DNA of 64,000 nucleotides from CAWUEX02 sp963921305 (lineage in GTDB: Bacteria; Pseudomonadota; Alphaproteobacteria; Rhodospirillales; Rhodospirillaceae). The notes below the pieces were generated by a model. The model was not told the origin of the DNA. It did no database searches and saw only the letters and a program-made list of their open reading frames with translations. Below are positions 39,933-48,062 of this stretch, in pieces. Each line of letters opens with the position of its first letter. Positions within the stretch are counted from its first letter, which is position 1. A program made the position numbers and the translations under genes. The stretch covers positions 2,480,001 through 2,544,000 of the forward strand of contig CAWUEX030000002.1 in assembly GCA_963921305.4 (NCBI GenBank), given 5' to 3'.

Positions 39933-40565
39933 ATGACACTTGAGATGCAGAAATTCACGACCTTGTCGTCGATTGCCGCGCCGCTCATGCGGGTGAACAT
40001 CGACACGGATGCCATCATCCCCAGCCGGGAAATGAAAGGCGTCACCAAAGAGGGGCTGTCCGATGGGATGTTCGCGAATTGGCGGTATACGGACGTCGAC
40101 GCGCGGGTCGAGAACCCCGAATTCGTCTTAAACCAAGCGCCGTTCCGCGAAACCGAAATTTTGTTGTCTGGTGAGAACTTCGGTTGCGGCTCGTCGCGAG
40201 AGCATGCGGTCTGGGCGCTTAAGGAATGGGGTATCCGGTGCATCATCGCACCGAGTTTCGGCACCATTTTCTATGGTAACTGCGTGCGCAACGGCATTCT
40301 TCCCATCATTCTTGCCGAAGACGTTGTGAAAAGATTTGCGGACGCGGCCGAACGGGGGGCGGAAGCGGGTGTCTTCATTATCGATCTGCCGGAGCAGACT
40401 GTCACGAGTCCCGATGGCGGCCGGCACAGCTTTGACATTGCGCCGGCCGATAAGGAAATGCTGGTGGAGGGCCTTGATCCCATCGGTCTGACGCTGAAGC
40501 GGGATACCGAGATCATGGCGTTTCAAGACAAGGACAAAACCGAGCGCCCCTGGGTCTACCTCTAA
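39933..40565 (+). CDS. leuD: 3-isopropylmalate dehydratase small subunit
   Basis: A 210-residue LeuD. The swivel-domain signature is ENFGCGSSREHAVWALKEWG. The start of the fold is NIDTDAIIPSREMKGVTKEG, and APSFGTIFYGNCVRNGILPI is also diagnostic. The GGGGGGCGCTGGC ahead of the ATG gives a good ribosome site. It follows leuC in a two-gene operon, and an EamA transporter starts 15 nt after it. Confidence 0.97.
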   Translation: MTLEMQKFTTLSSIAAPLMRVNIDTDAIIPSREMKGVTKEGLSDGMFANWRYTDVDARVENPEFVLNQAPFRETEILLSGENFGCGSSREHAVWALKEWGIRCIIAPSFGTIFYGNCVRNGILPIILAEDVVKRFADAAERGAEAGVFIIDLPEQTVTSPDGGRHSFDIAPADKEMLVEGLDPIGLTLKRDTEIMAFQDKDKTERPWVYL

Positions 40566-40580
40566 GGGTGCGGCGTTAGG

Positions 40581-41486
40581 GTGGACATCTGGATTCCCCT
40601 AACCATCGTTGCCGCGGGCGTCCAGGCGGCACGGACAGCGCTGCAACGTCATCTCACACCCGGCCTGACGGTCTTTGGTGCGACGTTTGCGCGATTTCTC
40701 TTCGGGCTGCCGTTGGTGGTGGCCGCTTTGGCCGTGATCGCGCAGGCCACTGGCCAGGCTGTGCCGAGTGCCGATGGTGTGTTCATTGCCTATGCCTGGG
40801 GTGGTGGCTTGGCGCAATTGCTGGGCAATGCGCTCCTCCTGCATCTCCTTGGTCTCAGCACTTTCACAGTTGGAACCACGTATACCAAGACCGAAGTGGT
40901 CCAGACTGTTGCAGTGTCGTACATCGTCCTGGACGATCGCGTCGCAGCGGCCGGGTTGCTCGGCATCCTGCTGGCCTTTGCCGGTGTCGTACTGATGGCC
41001 GTGGCACGTGCCGGGCTATCGTTCGCGAGTCTGCTCGCGGCAATAAGACATAAGCCCGCGCTCTATGGACTCTGCGTGGGCGGCTTGTACGCGGTCGCCG
41101 CGGTGTTCTACCGGGCGGCGGCTTTATCTCTGCCTGAGGGTGACTTCGTGATACGCGCGGTCACAACGCTCGCCTGGGTCACAGTCGCGCAGGCAATCCT
41201 GCTTGGTGTGTGGCTGCGCTGGCGGGTCCCAGGAGTCATAAAGCGAGTCCTCTCTGCCTGGCCGCTCGGTCTGATGGTCGGGGTGACAGGCATTGTCGCG
41301 TCGGCCTGCTGGTACGCAGCGTTTACACTGCAAAACGCTGCTTATGTGATGGCGTTGGGTCAGGTGGAACTGTTGTTTACCTATGCGATGTCCCGGTTCG
41401 TCTTCAGGGAACGCATGGTTGTGCTCGAGGCTGTGGGTGTCGTGGCTACGATTGCCGGTATCTTGTTCGTTGTACTCGCCGCATGA
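40581..41486 (+). CDS. EamA/DMT-superfamily transporter
   Basis: A 301-residue membrane protein with about ten hydrophobic segments in two EamA halves (about 1-135 and 150-300). The repeats GTTYTKTEVVQTVAVSYIVL and ALGQVELLFTYAMSRFVFRE have the family's charged-polar helix ends. The GTG start lies 15 nt after leuD, so co-transcription with the leucine genes is possible. DMT proteins often export amino acids or metabolites; export of a branched-chain intermediate would be inference. Confidence 0.87.
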   Translation: MDIWIPLTIVAAGVQAARTALQRHLTPGLTVFGATFARFLFGLPLVVAALAVIAQATGQAVPSADGVFIAYAWGGGLAQLLGNALLLHLLGLSTFTVGTTYTKTEVVQTVAVSYIVLDDRVAAAGLLGILLAFAGVVLMAVARAGLSFASLLAAIRHKPALYGLCVGGLYAVAAVFYRAAALSLPEGDFVIRAVTTLAWVTVAQAILLGVWLRWRVPGVIKRVLSAWPLGLMVGVTGIVASACWYAAFTLQNAAYVMALGQVELLFTYAMSRFVFRERMVVLEAVGVVATIAGILFVVLAA

Positions 41487-41629
41487 ACTAAAGCAGAAGC
41501 TGAGCAAACCTCATCCCAATTTACTCTCTGATAGTTGATTGGGCTGGATTGCTCCCGAATCCCTGAAAATGCCTTGTGCTCCAGGCTGTTTCGGGTTCTT
41601 TTTGGTGCGGAAAGTTAGACAGGGCCTCA

Positions 41630-42544
41630 ATGGAAGACACCAAATCAAAGATCCTCATCGTCGATGACGAAGAGATGTTCGTCCAGCTGATGGAGGCGAC
41701 CCTTAGGGACGAGTACGACCTGCTGTTCGCGCTGAACAGCGACGAAGCGCTGCAAAAGGCCAACGATGAGATGCCCGATCTCATCCTGCTTGATGTCGTT
41801 ATGGCGCCGGAATCCGGGTTCGACGTGTGTTACACGCTGAAGAACGAACCGCGCACCAAGAATATCCCGATTCTGTTCATCACCTCGTCTACGACTATGA
41901 AGGACGAGGTGAGGGGGCTTGAGCTCGGAGCTGTCGACTACATCACCAAGCCCGTCAATCCGCCTATCGTCAAGGCGCGGGTGCGCAATCACATGGAGTT
42001 GAAGAAATATAAGGACAAGCTGGAACGCATTGCGGCAGAGGATGTGCTGACCGGACTGGCAACCCGCCGCAGGTTCGAGGACGCTCTGCAGTCTGAGTGG
42101 CGCCGCTGCCGCCGTCACCAGGCGCCGTTGACCATCGCCATGATGGACATCGACTTCTTTAAGCCGTTTAACGACAATTACGGCCATGGCGCTGGCGACG
42201 ACTGCCTTCGGAAAATTGGCAATACTCTAGGCAAGCAGGTGAAACGCGCCGCTGATCTTATTGCGCGCTATGGCGGGGAGGAATTTGTCTGTGTCATGCC
42301 CGAGACAGATCTGGAAGGCGGCATGGCATTCGGTCACGCCCTGCGCCAAGCGGTGCTCGACCTGAATCTTAAGCACGAACACTCTAAGGTGGCCGATCAA
42401 GTGACCATGGGCATCGGCGTGTCGTCGGTGGTGCCCACTGAGGACATGGATCCTTTGGAGTTGGTGCGCAGCGCAGACAAGCAGCTCTATGCGGCCAAGG
42501 AAAATGGCCGCAACCGCGTCGAGGGCGGGCAATTTGAAGGCTAG
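41630..42544 (+). CDS. PleD-like receiver-GGDEF diguanylate cyclase
   Basis: A 304-residue protein. The N-terminal receiver domain has Asp12-Asp13, phospho-Asp55 (LILLDVVMAP) and a Lys in YITKP. The C-terminal GGDEF domain carries GGEEF at 215-219. An inhibitory I-site RxxD (RAAD, 206-209) lies five residues before it. It makes cyclic di-GMP on phosphorylation and is likely feedback-inhibited. The start at 41630 has AGGG upstream; an upstream frame begins at 41576. Only one receiver is present, unlike PleD with two. Cyclic di-GMP would fit with control of the flagellar island, but no direct link is seen. Confidence 0.94.
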   Translation: MEDTKSKILIVDDEEMFVQLMEATLRDEYDLLFALNSDEALQKANDEMPDLILLDVVMAPESGFDVCYTLKNEPRTKNIPILFITSSTTMKDEVRGLELGAVDYITKPVNPPIVKARVRNHMELKKYKDKLERIAAEDVLTGLATRRRFEDALQSEWRRCRRHQAPLTIAMMDIDFFKPFNDNYGHGAGDDCLRKIGNTLGKQVKRAADLIARYGGEEFVCVMPETDLEGGMAFGHALRQAVLDLNLKHEHSKVADQVTMGIGVSSVVPTEDMDPLELVRSADKQLYAAKENGRNRVEGGQFEG

Positions 42545-42555
42545 GGGGTGTGGGG

Positions 42556-43581
42556 ATGCGCATACCGGCGGGAGTTCTTTCGGGTCTTTTCGTAATTTCT
42601 TTGGCTTTTCCGGTTGCGGCGGCGCCCGGCTACGATCAGGGACGGGATGACCTGGAATGGGTCATGGAGTATCTGGTCAAATGGTTCCCAGGCGTCTGGG
42701 ATTCCTATCCGCAGGTCTGGTACGAGGAAAACGTGCGCATGCCGGCCCAAGAGGGCGAACATGAGCACTGGCACCGGACCTTTGCGCGCATTGATGCACC
42801 TCAGGTCGGCGAGTATGTGTTCTACGGCCAAATCAACAACGGGGGCCGCGATGGGCCGATCATTGGCGGCAGCCAGGTGCTGTATCACGCGGTGATCGAT
42901 GAGGAACTCGGTGCGGTCAATATTTTCGGCCAGGGTCCAGCCAACCCGGAGAACTACGAGAACCTGCACGAACGGCCCGAGCTTTGGGGCGAGGTTCAGT
43001 TTCGTGAGCGCGAGGCTTTGAACTGTGACTGGCTGTGGCGCCGCGACGGCAATCAGATTTTCGGTGTCCTGCAAGGCAACACGCCTGAGAAGCAGCAGTA
43101 CGGCCCTGGAACATGCTCATTTATTTCTCAGCGCACGGGCGAGGAGTTCCGCGCCGATGCAGAATGGGTGCTGACCCCGGATCAATTGTGGCTTTATGAC
43201 AACAACTGGTCCGCCGGCTTCCTGTTTCTCGGCCGTGAAGACCAGACCCACATTCGGCTGCACCGGGCGACGCCATACGTTTGTGAGATTGATGGGCGGG
43301 CAGAGGCCGAGAGCCTCGGTCATGATCGCGGGCACAAGATGACGGTCGAGACCCGTGCCGGACGGACTCTCGAGGCGTTGCTTCTCCGCGCTGAATACCC
43401 GGCGGCTGATGGCTTCGGTCGCGATGATCGGCTGCGCCTCATGCTCACGGATGAAGCGACCGGTGAGCCTGTGGCAAGCGCCGATGCAGATCCATTGGCC
43501 AACAAGATCGAGTTGTCATTCGATGACGTCGATATCGATTGCAAACTGACGGACTCCTTCGCACGCCTCTCAGAAATGTGA
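42556..43581 (+). CDS. Secreted CpcT/CpeT-like protein
   Basis: A 341-residue protein with a signal peptide (MRIPAGVLSGLFVISLAFPV, AAA). Features matching the CpcT/CpeT chromophore-lyase-like family are a WVMEYLVKWFPGVWDSYPQV start, a conserved CDWLWRRDGNQIFGVLQGN, CSFISQRTGEEFRADAEWVL and LYDNNWSAGFLFLGREDQTH. The C-terminal about 90 residues are extra. In cyanobacteria CpcT attaches bilins to phycobiliproteins; here no phycobiliprotein is evident, so a general small-ligand-binding role is more likely. The ATG at 42556 has GGGGGTG upstream. Confidence 0.68.
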   Translation: MRIPAGVLSGLFVISLAFPVAAAPGYDQGRDDLEWVMEYLVKWFPGVWDSYPQVWYEENVRMPAQEGEHEHWHRTFARIDAPQVGEYVFYGQINNGGRDGPIIGGSQVLYHAVIDEELGAVNIFGQGPANPENYENLHERPELWGEVQFREREALNCDWLWRRDGNQIFGVLQGNTPEKQQYGPGTCSFISQRTGEEFRADAEWVLTPDQLWLYDNNWSAGFLFLGREDQTHIRLHRATPYVCEIDGRAEAESLGHDRGHKMTVETRAGRTLEALLLRAEYPAADGFGRDDRLRLMLTDEATGEPVASADADPLANKIELSFDDVDIDCKLTDSFARLSEM

Positions 43582-43659
43582 TTGCGCGGTCTTTCTCCCG
43601 CCACATTTGGGCGCCACGCTCAAACACACTAAGAACACGCGGCTGCTGGGAGGTAAGGC

Positions 43660-44148
43660 ATGGCTTGGAAAGGGCGATTGACATGGTGTGTGGCCGTGTT
43701 GGTGGTGCTCAGCATTGACCCAGCCGGCGCTGCTCAATACCGCGGCGGATCCAGTGCTAGCGATCTGCAGCGCAGTGTTGATGATCTCTTGGGGCGCGGT
43801 CCGGTGCAGGCGGAGACGTTCGGGTATAGCGGTTTGATTCAGTGCATTCTCACCGACTTGAAGGTTGAGAAGAAGGACTCTTGGCATGACGCGACTGCTC
43901 CCGGATTCAGCATCGGTCCGGGTGAGGTGGTAGATATCAAGGTGCGCCGCCGTTTCGGTAAAGGCAAGGAAACCATCTACGCGATTTGGGATACGGATGA
44001 CGACGAATTCAAACTGTGCAAGCGCTCCGGCGGTGGCCGTTGCAACTCCACCCGAATCGACGGCCGTCGGTTTGCCTCCGGCATTCGTATGCAGTTTCAC
44101 CTGCCCGGCGATGCCAGCGGCGTCGCGGAGTGCCGCTACGCGCGGTGA
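43660..44148 (+). CDS. Secreted protein of unknown function
   Basis: A 162-residue protein. It has a signal peptide (LTWCVAVLVVLSIDPAGAA) and a mature part with four cysteines (SGLIQCILTDLKVEKKDSW, FKLCKRSGGGRCNSTRIDGR, ASGVAECRYAR). I do not recognise the family. A strong GGAGG lies 6 nt before the ATG. The stop is only 3 nt from that of the minus-strand gene 44152-44889 (convergent pair). It is near the CpcT/CpeT-like gene but has its own ribosome site. Confidence 0.7.
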   Translation: MAWKGRLTWCVAVLVVLSIDPAGAAQYRGGSSASDLQRSVDDLLGRGPVQAETFGYSGLIQCILTDLKVEKKDSWHDATAPGFSIGPGEVVDIKVRRRFGKGKETIYAIWDTDDDEFKLCKRSGGGRCNSTRIDGRRFASGIRMQFHLPGDASGVAECRYAR

Positions 44149-44151
44149 CGG

Positions 44152-44889
44152 TTAGCGCTGCGTCAGGCGCGTCAGCACGTGCTCGCGGTCAATCGCTGAA
44201 AACCTCCACGTCACCAGCACGGCGTCTTGCCCTGTTACGAACAGGTCGATTGAGTCACCGATCCGGAAGTGATCGCAGTCAAAGGTCCCTGCGGGGACGG
44301 TCAGGCGTTCCTGGCCGATGTACTCGGCCTTATGCGAGGTCATCTTGCCGAGCATGCCGTCGGGCCCGTCTGCCAAGGGCGCTGGGTCATACACGCTTAA
44401 TTCCTGCACGCCACCGGCGGACTTGTCGTACAGCAAAACACGCCAGGCATCGGGCGCCAGCTGGTGGGGCAACACGGCAAACGGGCCGGATGTTTCGAGG
44501 GTGTGGGCGGCGTCGCCCTGTGGTCCGCGGCTTTGCACAGTCACATGCGTATCCGTCGCCGTGAGTGTACCCGAGGCGCGCCACGTCCCCTCAATCCAAT
44601 ACTGGATCGCTGCTTCCACGGGCCGTAACGCGGCATCGATGCGGTAGAGGGAATGGCGTTGGATGTCGCGCGGGCCATACCGGCTGACGGCCATAACGGT
44701 CCGCGACCCATCCGGATGCGCGGTGATGTGAAACTGTTCCTCGCCGCGAACTTCGCCCGTGCTTAGAACGCGCCAGGCAATGGTGCCGAAACTCTCACGC
44801 GTCAGATTTGTGTTGTCGGGCAGAGTCTGAGCTTGGCTTGTCGCACACCACGACAAAGCAACGACTGCCCATGTGGCCAGACGGCGCAC
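44152..44889 (-). CDS. Secreted protein, DUF3108-like
   Basis: A 245-residue exported protein with a signal peptide (MRRLATWAVVALSWCATSQA) and a single beta-rich domain (HSLYRIDAALRPVEAAIQYW; TVPAGTFDCDHFRIGDSIDL; DAVLVTWRFS), a pattern reminiscent of DUF3108-type periplasmic proteins. The GTG start has GGGGGAG within the end of the upstream CoA-transferase gene, 3 nt away, so it is translationally coupled to it. The function is unknown. Confidence 0.68.
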   Translation of the reverse strand: MRRLATWAVVALSWCATSQAQTLPDNTNLTRESFGTIAWRVLSTGEVRGEEQFHITAHPDGSRTVMAVSRYGPRDIQRHSLYRIDAALRPVEAAIQYWIEGTWRASGTLTATDTHVTVQSRGPQGDAAHTLETSGPFAVLPHQLAPDAWRVLLYDKSAGGVQELSVYDPAPLADGPDGMLGKMTSHKAEYIGQERLTVPAGTFDCDHFRIGDSIDLFVTGQDAVLVTWRFSAIDREHVLTRLTQR

Positions 44890-44892
44890 AAG

Positions 44893-46095
44893 TTACTCCC
44901 CCGCGGCGATGCCATCCTCGAACATCTGCGCCACGGCCGTCTCATCGTGTCCCAGTTCAGCGAGCACTTCACGTGTATGCTGTCCCTGCCGTGGCAAGTC
45001 CCGCCGCACACCGAGGCGTTGGCCGCCGATGGCGACGGGCATATTGGGCAGCTTGATCTTGCGGCCCGCGCCATCACCATCCGTCAGCGTCACTTCGGAC
45101 AGGCCGTTGCCGGCATTGAGGTGCGGATCGTCGAACAGTTCATGGGGCTTGGCGATCGGCGCAAACGGCATGCCTGTCGCCTCCAGCTTCGCCATCAGAT
45201 CGGCCTTGGTGTAGCCCTTGAACAGTTCCTCGATCTGCGGTTTGAGCTGGGGGCGGGCTTCCACCCGGCCGTTGTTTTTGCGCAGTTCCTCGTTGGCCCA
45301 CAGCTCATCCAGGCCGAAGGCCTCGCAGAATTTCTCCCACTGGGTGTCGGAGACCACGCCGACGAACACCTTGTCGTCGTCCTTGGTCTCGAACACGTCG
45401 TAGATCGCCCAGGCGGACACGCGCGCCGGCATCGGGTTGGCCGCCTTGCCGGTGACGCCGTATTGCGCCATGTGCTGGCCGACAAGATACACGGTGGTTT
45501 CGTACAAACTGGCGACCACATGCTGGCCTTCGCCGGTCTGGTTGCGCCCCACCAACGCCGAAAGGATACCGATCACCCCGAACATGCCGCCGGTGATGTC
45601 GATGACCGATGAGCCGGCGCGCAGGGGCTGTCCCGGTGGGCCGGTCATATAGGCGAGACCGCCCATCATCTGCGCCACTTCGTCCAGCGCGGTGCGGTGC
45701 TCGTAGGGGCCGGACAGGAACCCTTTCTCGGAGCAGTAGATCAGCCCCTTGTTGATCTTCTTAAGGTCCTCATACCCGAAGCCGAGCTTGTCCATGGCGC
45801 CGGGGCGGAAGTTCTCGATGACGATATCCGCTTCGGCGATGAGCTTCAGGGCAATGCCGTGACCGGTCTCGTTCTTGAGGTCGAGGCAGATGGAGCGCTT
45901 GTTGCGGTTGAACATCGGGAAGTAGCCCGAGCCCGAGCCGATCAGGCGGCGGGTGTTGTCGCCTTTCAGCGGTTCGATCTTGATCACATCCGCGCCCAGG
46001 TCGGCGAGAATGCAGCCGACGGTCGGTCCCATCACCATGTGGGTGAATTCCACCACTTTGGTCCCGGACAATGGTAAATTCTGCGCGTCCGCCAT
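44893..46095 (-). CDS. Family III CoA-transferase (CaiB/BaiF)
   Basis: A 400-residue CoA-transferase. It starts SGTKVVEFTHMVMGPTVGCI, then LADLGADVIKIEPLKGDNTR. The nucleophilic Asp is the one in RTALDEVAQMMGGLAYMTGP, and NRNKRSICLDLKNETG and IENFRPGAMDKLGFGYEDL are also diagnostic. It moves CoA between carboxylic acids. It is divergent from an HMG-CoA-lyase-type gene (46502), so the pair may serve one acyl-CoA catabolic route (for example itaconate, methylcitrate-like or HMG). The exact substrate is not fixed by the sequence. I chose ATG 46095 (7 nt from AAGGGG); 46098 or a TTG at 46101 are also possible. Confidence 0.93.
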   Translation of the reverse strand: MADAQNLPLSGTKVVEFTHMVMGPTVGCILADLGADVIKIEPLKGDNTRRLIGSGSGYFPMFNRNKRSICLDLKNETGHGIALKLIAEADIVIENFRPGAMDKLGFGYEDLKKINKGLIYCSEKGFLSGPYEHRTALDEVAQMMGGLAYMTGPPGQPLRAGSSVIDITGGMFGVIGILSALVGRNQTGEGQHVVASLYETTVYLVGQHMAQYGVTGKAANPMPARVSAWAIYDVFETKDDDKVFVGVVSDTQWEKFCEAFGLDELWANEELRKNNGRVEARPQLKPQIEELFKGYTKADLMAKLEATGMPFAPIAKPHELFDDPHLNAGNGLSEVTLTDGDGAGRKIKLPNMPVAIGGQRLGVRRDLPRQGQHTREVLAELGHDETAVAQMFEDGIAAGE

Positions 46096-46220
46096 CATCA
46101 AACCCCTTATTTATCAATGCTTTAGTTTAGGTGCCCCGGTGCCGGCCTCTGGACCGGCTCTGCCGCAGATCATATATCCTAGGCACCAGACAGCAACCGC
46201 CGAAACGGAGGTCTCAGGCC

Positions 46221-46433
46221 ATGGCGAAGCGCGCATACCCGCTCCCCAAAAGGTTTAGCTGTGCCTTGTCCGAGACGGCATATGCCCGCCTGCGGGAGAT
46301 CAGCGCGGAGACCGGATTGAGCAACAACTACTGTTTGACCGTCCTGCTGGAAAACCTGGATGACATCGCGAAATCAAGCGTGCTGGCAAAAACCTACCGG
46401 GGATTCATCCGCGATCACTGCGGGCCAGACTGA
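46221..46433 (+). CDS. Small ribbon-helix-helix-like protein
   Basis: A 70-residue basic protein with a ribbon-helix-helix-like core, FSCALSETAYARLREISAET then GLSNNYCLTVLLENLDDI, i.e. a short strand, a helix and a second helix beginning after GLSNN. GGAGG stands at an ideal distance from its ATG at 46221. It lies between the divergent CoA-transferase and lyase genes, so it could repress one or both. The RHH assignment is from pattern only. Confidence 0.62.
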   Translation: MAKRAYPLPKRFSCALSETAYARLREISAETGLSNNYCLTVLLENLDDIAKSSVLAKTYRGFIRDHCGPD

Positions 46434-46501
46434 GGTGCGCCACCGGTGACTCTCAGACCCGGCTGGACTAAAACACCACCTTCAACGAAAGGAAGGGACA
46501 C

Positions 46502-47494
46502 ATGACAGACATCATGGATGGGATCGATATCCTGATCAGCGAAGTGGGCCCGCGCGACGGCCTGCAGTCGGTCAAGTCGATCATGCCGACGGACGCTAAG
46601 AAAGCCTGGATCAAGGCTGAGGCCGAAGCGGGCGTGCGCGAGATCGAGGTCGGCTCCTTCGTGCCGCCAAAGCTGCTGCCGCAATTGGCCGATACGGGGG
46701 AGATTGTCGAATACGCCCGCACCATCCCCGGTTTGCAGGTCGCAGCCCTGGTGCCCAACTTCAAGGGCGCGGAAAATGCCATCAAGGCCGGCGCCCACAA
46801 GATTACCCTGCCGCTGTCGGTATCCGAGACCCACTCCCAGGCCAACCTGAAAAAGACCCATGCACAGGTGCTGGAAGAAGTCGAAAAGATCGTCGCGCTC
46901 ATAAAGTCACTACCGGAAGGTCAACGCCCACATTTCGAAGGCGGTTTGTCGACGGCATTCGGTTGCACCCTCGAAGGCCACGTGCCGCAGGCCAAGGTGA
47001 TCGAAATGGCCGAAAAGCTGATCGGTCTTGGCTGCGATGAGGTCGGGCTGGCCGACACCACCGGCTATGCCAATCCGGTGCAGGTGAAGAGCTTGGTGAA
47101 GGGTATTTGGGCTGCCGTCGGTCGCGACAAGCTGACCGGCATTCATTTGCACAACACCCGCGGGCAGGGCTTGGCCAACGTCATGGCCGCCCTGGATATC
47201 GGGCTGGACACACTGGACAGCTCGCTCGCCGGCCTCGGCGGATGCCCGTTTGCGCCGGGCGCCTCCGGCAACATCATCACTGAGGACTTGGTGTTCCTGC
47301 TCGACAGCATGGGCCTGAAGACCGGCATCGACATCGACAAGCTGATGGCGGTGCGCGACATCTTGAGCGAAGCCATCCCCAACGAGGAGCTCTACGGCTT
47401 CACGCCGGACGCAGGCCTGCCCAAAGGCTATGTTCAGACCGTGCACGGCGGCACAGGCTGGGGGCATGACGATCAAAAATTGGCAGCGGAGTAA
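46502..47494 (+). CDS. Hydroxymethylglutaryl-CoA lyase family enzyme
   Basis: A 330-residue TIM-barrel lyase. It begins LISEVGPRDGLQSVKSIMP (the HMGL active-site strand, Arg-Asp), has EVGSFVPPKLLPQLADTGEI, LADTTGYANPVQVKSLVKGI, metal-ligand HLHNTRGQGLANVMAALDIG, and GGCPFAPGASGNIITEDLVF with the catalytic Cys loop. The family cleaves 3-hydroxy-3-methylglutaryl-CoA or related hydroxyacyl-CoA such as citramalyl-CoA. The neighbouring CoA-transferase could supply the substrate. It precedes a VOC gene by 4 nt. Confidence 0.92.
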   Translation: MTDIMDGIDILISEVGPRDGLQSVKSIMPTDAKKAWIKAEAEAGVREIEVGSFVPPKLLPQLADTGEIVEYARTIPGLQVAALVPNFKGAENAIKAGAHKITLPLSVSETHSQANLKKTHAQVLEEVEKIVALIKSLPEGQRPHFEGGLSTAFGCTLEGHVPQAKVIEMAEKLIGLGCDEVGLADTTGYANPVQVKSLVKGIWAAVGRDKLTGIHLHNTRGQGLANVMAALDIGLDTLDSSLAGLGGCPFAPGASGNIITEDLVFLLDSMGLKTGIDIDKLMAVRDILSEAIPNEELYGFTPDAGLPKGYVQTVHGGTGWGHDDQKLAAE

Positions 47495-47498
47495 GACC

Positions 47499-48050
47499 AT
47501 GAGAACATTCTTTTTTGCAGTAGCGGCACTGTCATTGAGCGTAAGTGCGGCAAGCGCTCAAGACAGCAACATCCGCGCCAATCTGTCGAACCCCATCCTG
47601 ATCACTCACGACCTCGACTCTTCGGTTGAATTCTATGTGGCCTGCTTTGGGTTTGAACGCACTGGCGGCGGGGAAATCACCACTGATGTCTCAAAGCGCA
47701 CGGTGGGTGCGGCGGACGATCAAACCGCGCGCTCGGTCTACATCCGCGCCAAGCCGCTGCAGACCCGCGAGCCCCGGCTGACCGGCTTTGCCCTCATCGA
47801 AATCGAGGGTGGGGATGCGCTTCCCGAACTTCCCCGCGTGACGGGCGACAATGCGGCCATTCGCGGTGAGGTGATCTTGTCACTCATTGTCGAGAGTATT
47901 GATGAGATCGTCGCCTGTTCCGAGGCCAACGGCGGTACGATTTTGAACGCGCCTGAGCCGAGCTCATCTGGCCGCTCGCGCATTGCCTCGCTGGTCGATC
48001 CGGGCGGAGTCCGAATCGAAATGTACGAGTATCTGCCTGAAAAAGAGTAA
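47499..48050 (+). CDS. Exported VOC (glyoxalase-like) protein
   Basis: A 183-residue protein. It starts with a signal peptide (RTFFFAVAALSLSVSAASAQ), then one pair of VOC beta-alpha-beta-beta-beta units (NPILITHDLDSSVEFYVACF; SRIASLVDPGGVRIEMYEYL). Export of a VOC protein is unusual, as most act in the cytoplasm. It starts 4 nt after the lyase gene, so it is likely in that operon. The substrate is unknown. Confidence 0.8.
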   Translation: MRTFFFAVAALSLSVSAASAQDSNIRANLSNPILITHDLDSSVEFYVACFGFERTGGGEITTDVSKRTVGAADDQTARSVYIRAKPLQTREPRLTGFALIEIEGGDALPELPRVTGDNAAIRGEVILSLIVESIDEIVACSEANGGTILNAPEPSSSGRSRIASLVDPGGVRIEMYEYLPEKE

Positions 48051-48062
48051 ACGCCTCGGCGT

